A model generated the notes under the pieces. That model searched no databases and was not told the origin of the DNA. It worked only from the letters and a program-made list of their open reading frames with translations. From Euryodendron excelsum (lineage: Eukaryota; Streptophyta; Magnoliopsida; Ericales; Pentaphylacaceae), in assembly GCA_033060915.1 (NCBI GenBank), contig CM065387.1, positions 43,719,001-43,783,000 of the forward strand: DNA of 64,000 nucleotides. The letters are read 5' to 3'. The position numbers and the translations under genes were made by a program. How positions within the stretch are numbered: position 1 is the stretch's first letter; each line of letters begins with the position of its first letter. Shown here one piece after another: positions 56,863 through 64,000 of this stretch.

Positions 56863-58387
56863 TGACTCGCCTCCAAATGCGGTTTTCTACAAATGGAGTT
56901 AGTAACCCCGCAAGAGCACGGGGGTCGCGATGAAGTATAAACCGAAAGATCTAGTATCGTTCTCTCCTAAGGGACCTAGCCCAATATAGGGTCTAGCACT
57001 CAACTCACACTAACCTAACTTAGGATCGAATTGCAATTAAAGAGGGGATTGGATCTAAAATAAAAATGAAAATAAAAGGACCGAAAATATTTTGGGTTTT
57101 GATGATGGTTTTCAATTACTAACCTATTGCAATGAAAATAAAAGCAATTAATACTAGACAATTAAAGTAAAGCAAAATGAAAATAGAATTAAAGCAATTA
57201 AAGGGGAATTGAGCTCAAATGATCCAATCACTCAATTTCATCCAAGGTTTCTAATGGGGTTTATAACTCAAATCAAACATAATATTTAAGTGTGTTTGAT
57301 TCGGAGAATTTAGCTTTGAAAATTGATTATTCTCAAGCAATTGAAATAAGATACATGTTCGATGGGGAATTAAAAGTTAATACCATCAATTCAACTTAGT
57401 CAATACCAAATTTGTGATTTGTGCATTGATTAGCCAAACATAGTCAATAACCTAGGTTTTCTAAGGCATTTTCAATCAATTGTTGGGAATGAATTTCTAG
57501 AAATTGTGGAGTTTTTGTCTAGTCAAGGGCCCTAAATTAATATCATCAATTTGGGTGATCAAAATTCTCAAACTTAGTCAACAATTCAAATTTTCTAAAA
57601 TTCCACATCTAATTACTAGAAATTCGAATTCTAGAAAAATATGGCAATTAATTCATAAGACACCTCTATTGAATTCCTTAGATTATTTGGGTGATTTTCA
57701 CATTTAAACCCAATTTAAATTACCAGCTACTTGAATACATCATAAAAACTTGTAAAAATGAAAAGAGAAGCATAAAGAGATTTAAATCTAAAATTAACTA
57801 CAATAATAAGACTATTTGGTTACAAGAAAAATGAGAGAAAATGCAAGAAAGTGAAAGAAAATACAATACAATGAAGAAAATTACAAGTTTTTATACTATA
57901 CTACAATTACAAAGCTAAATCTAAGCTAAAAATGAAAAAAAAAAAAAAAAAACTAACCTTGGAGAGCTTATCCTGCCGCCCTCTTAGCTCCAACTAAACC
58001 CCACTACTCAAAAATTATACAAAAAATCCTAAAAATGTAGCTTCGGACGCAAAAAATGGACGACGCGTCTAACGGCCGTTTGAAGTGCGTCCGGACGGTG
58101 AACAGTACCTGTCCGGACGGTTACTGTTCACCGTCAATCGGATATTGAAGTCAAAAGTTATGGTTAGAATACTGAGACAGGTCTGAATTTTCATGAACAA
58201 ATTATTCGCTTTGAACTCACTTTGATTATTCTTGCTTTCTTTTTGTCTTTATTAGCTTATATAACCTACAAAACACATACAAAACATACTCAAACAAATA
58301 TCTAACTAAAATAAGATAATTAATTACAATATAAGTCTAACAAAGTACAAATTAAGGGCTTATGATTACACTTTTAGGGTGTAATCA
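56863..58387 (-). repeat. 3' LTR of the second copy
   Basis: Starts TGACTCGCCTCC, ends TTTTAGGGTGTAATCA. It differs from the 28345 LTR in the middle and in its short repeat segment (58030-58135), where CGTCCGGACGG replaces the GATCGATC motif. Confidence 0.9.
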
Positions 58388-60991
58388 CAACCCCCAACTT
58401 ACATTTTGCTAGTCCCTAGCAAAAACTATCAAAAACATTAAGGATAATCTCCACTTTCGTAGGAGTCACGGGTGTATTTAGCTTATGCATCAAGCCTTTA
58501 AACCCCTAGGTTACCTCTAGTGGACGAGTGGTGTCTCGTGAAGGTTTTCAGTGATGATACCCACAAACATCCTTATATGAATTGTCAATTAAGATAAGAA
58601 TAAAGAATTGATGCATAATCCTACTCAAATTAACATTGATGCCACTCTAAACTCCACACTTGCATTAATATGCAACAAGTCATACAAAAGAGAGGTTCAT
58701 GTGTGTGGGTGAAGAATTATGCTAAACAACACAAATGAACTCACTTATGCAAATTCACCCCTTTAAAGTTTTGATTCAATCCTCACCGGACATACACTCG
58801 CAATTAAAGTCCCACATGGTTCTTACAATGGTATGCTCAACAATGGAGTAAATGTATAGAGACAAAACAAGTGAACATACCAATTACAAAAACTGAACAA
58901 AAAATAGAAGTGTATCGACCTTAACATAGCTCCATGAAAGAATGTTCAACGTTAAGCCTTGATTCAAAGAAATTGACAAGAAATAGCTTATACTTTATTG
59001 AAAACTTCAATCAAGGACAACTTGGATCAACTATGCCATGTAGAGGTGAAGAGGGCAATGTAGGAGAGGTGAAATGCTAGGGTAAGGAGAGGGAGTAAAT
59101 GGTCATATCATGTGTGATCAAAGCATGACACGATGAATGCAAAACAACTACAACTCTCTCTTTTCAACTTTTATTACACAAAATTCACTTCTCACTCTTC
59201 TCTTGAAATATTTTTAACTTTTGAACTCTTCTTTGACTCTTTTCTTCCTCTTATTCTCTTTTTTTTTTTTTTTTCTTACTTCTTCTTTCTTTCCTTTTTT
59301 TTTTTTTTACTTCTCCTTTTGTTTCTATCCTTTTATCATCTCTCGTTAAATTCAACAACTACTTTTCATATTACAATATGCTTGTTTGCATTGAATTCCC
59401 CAAATCAATCTCTTCTCTCTCTTTTGTTTTTTTTTTTTTTTTCTTTAGCAATGCAAAAACACTTTTTTCTCACTTAGGCGTCCCTTTGCAATACAAGAGA
59501 TGAAATCACTTTGCACTTTCTAATAAAAGTAGATCAACAAGGGTTAAAGGAAATGCATGGTTTGGTAATGGAAAACTTGTGGCTATGAAGAAGAAAGATG
59601 GCATAGAATCATATCCAAAATTGTATAACCGAAGCATTTCATAGAGTATAAGTGTCAATATTAAGATCAAAACTCAACTCATGAACCAAATACAAGCATA
59701 ATGAAGCTATTGAATGAAATGAGGGTGAATAAACTATCTTTGAATAAATGTAAACGCTCCAAAAGGCGATAATTGCTCTAAAACTCACAAGGTAATAATC
59801 TCCACTAATGTAAGGATGGAAAAACAAAAACTAGTAACAAACTATGTTATAAAGCATAATTGTGCACAATGATGTAATCCCCTCTACAAATGCATGAATT
59901 AAGCAATCCTCACAACATGTTGGGTGTAAGGAGTGAATCAACATCATCTTGAGTAAAGAAGCATGTAAAAATTCCTTTCTTCTAATCTCAAAAGGCACTT
60001 TCACAAGTAAAAAGATTTTTTATTTTTTAATTTTTATATAGGGTGCTAAACAAAGAAAGAAAAACAAAAAAAATAGAGGCAAAGCCTCTACCCCACCCCT
60101 AACTTAAAATGATGCATTATCCTCAATGCATAAGAACAAAGCATGGAAAGCAATTAAATGATGGAAGAAGAGAAAATAGGGTGCCTAATGCACCCCAAGA
60201 ACAACGAAAAATCAAAGGAGGAATGTTACAGAAAATCAAGGGGATGGCTGAATTTTCGGGTGTGTGCAGACAGTTTTGACACTCTTTACTAAAACAGCCA
60301 TATCTCTCTCTACAGGAAAGCAAATCATGCACCATTTTTTTTTTTGTTGGAAAGTAGATTCATAGACCTTTCCATCCATATAAGATTTGCATGCTACTTC
60401 ACTTCTAGTAGATACAGATTTCACTGTAAAGTCGGCTAAAAAAATAAGGTCTGCACTTTATTTTTAGAAACTGGACAACCCCTTTGTTTTGCCTAAAGCA
60501 CCCCCAACTTAGAATGAGAAAATAAACTAAGAAAACAAAGAAAAAGACTACTCCTATCCCTAAACAATTGAGAGAAAAAAAATAAACTAAGAAAACAAAT
60601 AAACAAAACGACTACTCCTATTCCTACCCAATTTTGAGAGAGAATCACCCAATGCCACAAAGGGGGAATTTGCCATCATCCCACACCCCCAACTTAGAGA
60701 TTTTCAATGAGTTCAAACAAAAATAAAAATAGACGATGGCCACTTGTTTGATGAACTCTATGATATAACCTTGAAGCACATAAGGGAAATAAGGGTCATG
60801 CACAAATGTGTCAATGATGCTCATGCCATGAAATGCTTGACCCTCCCCCTCTTTTAAATGGTCGGCTATGGGAATGATGTTTGGTTAAAGTGTTGGGACA
60901 TGGGGTTCCAAAGGCTCCAGTAAAATAGGAGTAGGTGTTAGAGGTGTAAAAATAAGGATCATATGATCCCTAGACATGGTAAGAATGTCCT
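58388..60991. other. Interior non-coding part of the second copy
   Basis: Contains a long T/C-rich stretch at about 59225-59455; the open frame there is low complexity. An insertion of about 0.3 kb relative to the first copy lies at about 60180-60480, of unknown origin. Confidence 0.6.
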
Positions 60992-61881
60992 CTAAACCGT
61001 TAACATCTTCATTGTCATGCACATTTTCAACATCAAATAAACCAAAGTCATCATTAAGGGTAGACTCATCTCTACCCTCTCTTCTTGGTTAGAGTCCCAA
61101 TTTTCAAACTCCACCCTCTCTAGTTCTTCATCCCTAGATTCATTTTCAATAATTTTCTCACTTTCCTTAGGAATGTCTTCCTTAAACTCTAAGTCTTGGG
61201 GAAGGATATTTTGATTAATGATGTCCTCAATCCTAAGGTTAATGACGGGATGAGCGGGTGTACTTGGATACCCTTGGTTAGGAGGAATGATTGGAGATAA
61301 CACAAGGAACTTGTCCTCCGCTCGGACAACCAAGGTTTGTATTAAAAGAGTCCATTGACTCTTTATCTCATTAAGGTCCTCATCTATTCTAAAGTTCACT
61401 TCTCCTTGAAATTTTATAGCTTATTGAAGTGTGTCCTCTAAAGTATCCTCTATGGTGTCCTCTTATGTGCTAATGTGAGAAGTGTGATATTCCTCATAGG
61501 GTAAAAATTAGGATTGAGGGTATTCACAAGGTGGATTTTGGTAGGGTGGAGGTGGTGCATGGTAATAGTCAAAGGGCTCTTCGGAAAGGTGAGGCTCAAA
61601 ATAATGATGTGAATATGTGCTCTCATATCCCCTACCAAGGTTAAATTGGTCACACCCCCTAAGAGTGGGAGGTGGTCGTGGAGGCTCCCTTTGGCCACTA
61701 GCTCTAAGGTGTTCCCTAAGAGACATGTTGGATGATGGAAGGTGTGAAAATCTACCACCAAACATAATGAAATGCACAATGGAATATGGATGCAATGCAC
61801 AAACAAAAGTAGCGCACCGCGCCTCAACACATCATACACAATAATGTTCAATAGTGTTTCATCCAAACCTCCAATCTCCAC
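60992..61881 (-). pseudogene. Conserved ORF of unknown function, second copy
   Basis: Minus-strand pieces 61795-61508 (NMSLREHLRASGQREPPRPP) and 61399-60992 (acidic, with ESEKIIENESRDEELERVEF) match the ORF in the first element at 32947-31943. Stops and at least one frameshift near 61440-61450 and 61080 break it. This copy is longer between the two pieces than the first. Confidence 0.5.
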
Positions 61882-62267
61882 ATAAAATTTTCACCAATTA
61901 TCAAGTTCAATCTAACCAAACCTCCAATCTCCACAAGTTCTATACCACCAATTTGCAATAAAAACAATCCTTAGTTCTCCTCTAGTAATCCTCCAATCAA
62001 ATATTAAAACAAAACAAAATATATACAAAATAAACAAAACAAGCCTAAAATAAAGAGAAAAAGAAAGAATGAAAATCTAATATGGTATTTACACCAAAAA
62101 AAAAAAAAAATGAAACGAAGTTACCGATGGCCTAAGCTGAAGATTGCTTCGTCGTGTTAGATAGATAGAGATCCAATCCACCAATTTCCCTTCAACCCAA
62201 AGCTTGGTAGTACTCGCCTAGTGCCTTTGGTCCCGGCAACGGTGCCAAAACTTTTAGGATGTAATCA

Positions 62268-62345
62268 ATAGATACGTCATTTCCTTTTATCACGAACAAC
62301 ACATGAATATGAAGTGCGATAGAAATAGTTCTATATCTATGATGC
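62268..62345. repeat. Second copy of the duplicated segment, right of the insertion
   Basis: After the ATAGA duplication, GTCATTTCCTTTTATCACGA and ATGAATATGAAGTG match 16399-16440. Similarity fades after about 62345. Confidence 0.78.
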
Positions 62346-62702
62346 GCGTTGAATATTTTGAGCCTTCAATACGAAGAAATCTTGAACACTGTTTGTAATC
62401 CAATTGACTTGTATTAAAAAGTCAAGCTTTTCTACGGCTTAGTAACGTAGTTCTATGTAGCAATCATTAACCCAAACTTGGATTCAGAGTTATTTACATT
62501 AACAATCTAACCGTCCCCATTTTGAACATCAAACAATACTCAAATTGATTCATTATACAAAAAATCAAAGAAACGGAAATGAGTTATTCCATGTACATTA
62601 AGTGATGCTTTTGATATGTCCTTTGTGGGACTCCAGCTCTTGAAATTTAGCCATGGTTGCCACTTAAGGGCTAAGCTTCATCAGGCCTTCCTCTATCAAT
62701 GA
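62346..62702. other. Intergenic sequence
   Basis: No gene or repeat recognised. Confidence 0.4.
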
Positions 62703-63380
62703 TGTTAGAAATAATAATCTGAAATCAGAAATTTGTGACTTTGAGGCATATCAATGGACACTTTTCTTAAAGTGATATTTGCCCCCACTATGTTGCTGTT
62801 AGATTGTAGGCAAATCACTTCCAAGATACAACTAAACGCACTGAAATCTTTCTAAATAGCAATTTCTGAATATTTCCTTTAGAACTTCTTATAAAATGAA
62901 AATTGTATTCGGACTTCGAACTTCGAAATAGAGAACAAGGAATAGTCTTTTATAAATTGCAATGGTGCGAAAATACCTTTCTAGAAAAGTCACGTTTGTT
63001 AGTTTAAATTGAATAGTTATGAGTGTTAAATTTAAACTTGGCAGTTTATGACTGTTGAAATATTTAAATTCCAAAATTCAAAAAGAAAATTAATTATAGC
63101 CACATGATTTAATCACACACACGCGCGCCACGTCTCCAAGTGCCAAGTGTGCCACTAAAGCGCAACGCGACTTGCCCGCGAGACACGTACGCACGTGTGT
63201 GTGTGGAAACCATAGGATTATCACCCAAAATACCTCAATTTCAAGTTCCAATAGTGGAGTGTGTAAAGCCTTATAAACAAAAGGAAAGTCTTATAAACTT
63301 TTATGAGGGACAAGCTCCTACACACAAAAACCACAAACAGGTTGAACATTTCAAGCTATACATATGGAAAGTATATAACA
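62703..63380 (-). repeat. 3' LTR of a Ty1/copia element
   Basis: Begins TGTTAGAAATAATAATC and ends GTATATAACA, a perfect 5-bp TGTTA/TAACA inverted end, 678 bp. On the minus strand it is preceded by a purine-rich AAGTGGGCGA tract (PPT) and has a TATA-like TTTATAAAAGAC at about 62955. The matching 5' LTR must lie beyond 64000. Confidence 0.8.
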
Positions 63381-63819
63381 ATCGCCCACTTAGCTTGTAT
63401 TATTAAGTTCCATGTCTAATACCTATAGTACCATGCATAAATGAAGACATCTTTCGATTTGAACCTCCAAATAGTGTAAACAATTCAAAGTTCTAAAAGA
63501 ATCAATGGTGGCCTGAGCTTAAACCAAGATCCCTATTGTTTAAAACCGAAAATACCTCACAAATGTTCCTATATTTTTTCAATGAGAAGTTCACCAAAAA
63601 AAAAAAAATTAGCACTATTATGGTCATGTGCTACATCCTAGTTTCATGAACATTTACAAAAGTAAAAGAGTAGCAATACTCATCCTCAAAATTGCAACAC
63701 CTAGCACTCATCATCTTGGAATGGATCAATGTTAGTGCTAGTATAGTCACTTATCAATGATTTGTTTTTACCCATTGAACCTATTAAACTAGTTGTTGGA
63801 CTAGTAAAATGTTGGGCTC
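63381..63819 (-). other. 3' untranslated part of the copia element
   Basis: Between the pol stop codon and the LTR. Non-coding; ends with the PPT at about 63381-63390. Confidence 0.6.
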
Positions 63820-64000
63820 CTATTGGTGGTGACTAATTAGGAAAGATTTTAACCCCATTCCTATGTATGTGATTTTCACCAAATCGTTTGAAAGTCCTTT
63901 TGTATAAGTATATGCCAAGTTCTTAGTTGACCTAACATATACAATGGAAATCACACCATCTGAAATCAATTGTGTGACATATTCACGTCTTAGGCAAATA
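63820..64000 (-). CDS. Ty1/copia polyprotein, C-terminal end of RNase H (partial, runs off the window)
   Basis: The last 60 codons of the frame are open to the stop at 63820-63822. Visible motifs are RREYVTQLISDGVISIVYVR and, after the Asn-Leu-Ala, TKGLSND and GMGLKSF, as in the end of copia RNase H, where the usual form is ADPLTKGL. Here it reads AYTYTKGL, a likely decayed copy. It would remove RNA from the cDNA hybrid. The rest of the element lies outside. Confidence 0.85.
   Translation of the reverse strand, partial: ICLRREYVTQLISDGVISIVYVRSTKNLAYTYTKGLSNDLVKITYIGMGLKSFLISHHQ

Larger units (their letters stand above)
56863..62267 (-). mobile_element. Second copy of the non-autonomous LTR element, one LTR collapsed
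   Basis: One LTR is full (56863-58387). The interior matches 29992-33591 in order: PPT-like start, CT-rich stretch, the acidic ORF and the PBS-like complement CCCGGCAACGGTGCCAAAAC at 62232-62251. The other LTR is reduced to about 16-18 bp ending GTAATCA at 62267. Perfect 5-bp duplications ATAGA flank it (56858-56862 and 62268-62272), and 16388-16398 shows the empty site. Total 5.4 kb. Confidence 0.9.

Overview
This window looks like nuclear DNA of a transposon-rich flowering plant, most likely a dicot and possibly woody. The evidence is plant-type Ty3/gypsy Tat-lineage and Ty1/copia retrotransposons, hAT transposons, MITEs, tRNA-derived SINE-like repeats, an endogenous plant pararetrovirus (Caulimoviridae) and a coiled-coil NBS-LRR disease-resistance gene. 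The species cannot be named from the sequence. There are no bacterial-type operons, rRNA genes or convincing tRNA genes.

Layout. 1-3463: a long minus-strand LTR of Tat/Ogre type carrying several internal repeats. 3464-8890: degenerate, mostly unclassified retroelement-like DNA. 8970-23200: a mosaic of small elements: a Helitron terminus, several MITEs, a tiny TRIM-type LTR element split by a 3.7 kb hAT transposon with a dead transposase gene, CACTA-like subterminal repeats and SINE-like repeats. 23279-40130: one large minus-strand Tat Ty3/gypsy element (gag, protease, RT, two RNase H domains, integrase, all broken by stops). It also carries an antisense plus-strand extra gene with intron-like gaps and a hairpin-repeat array. 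A second LTR element (28345-35202, non-autonomous, 1.6 kb LTRs) is inserted inside its integrase-coding region. 41080-45803: a rearranged pararetrovirus relic arranged as a long inverted repeat, with three copies of its promoter. 46975-50676: the only cellular protein-coding gene, an almost complete CNL resistance gene broken by one in-frame TGA. 50677-56560: no recognisable gene. 56863-62267: a second copy of the non-autonomous LTR element. 62703-64000: the 3' end of a minus-strand Ty1/copia element running off the window.

How the parts relate. Nesting gives a relative order: the Tat element and the TRIM are older than the elements inside them. The locus at 56565-62345 is a paralogue of 15125-16450, and the second copy still shows an empty site for the 56863-62267 insertion, so the duplication can be placed before it. 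The resistance gene is the only unit likely to matter to the host. Its neighbour, about 1.2 kb upstream, is the inverted pararetrovirus repeat, which is a plausible source of double-stranded RNA and small RNAs (inference only). All family assignments rest on motifs read by eye. No alignment or database search was run.
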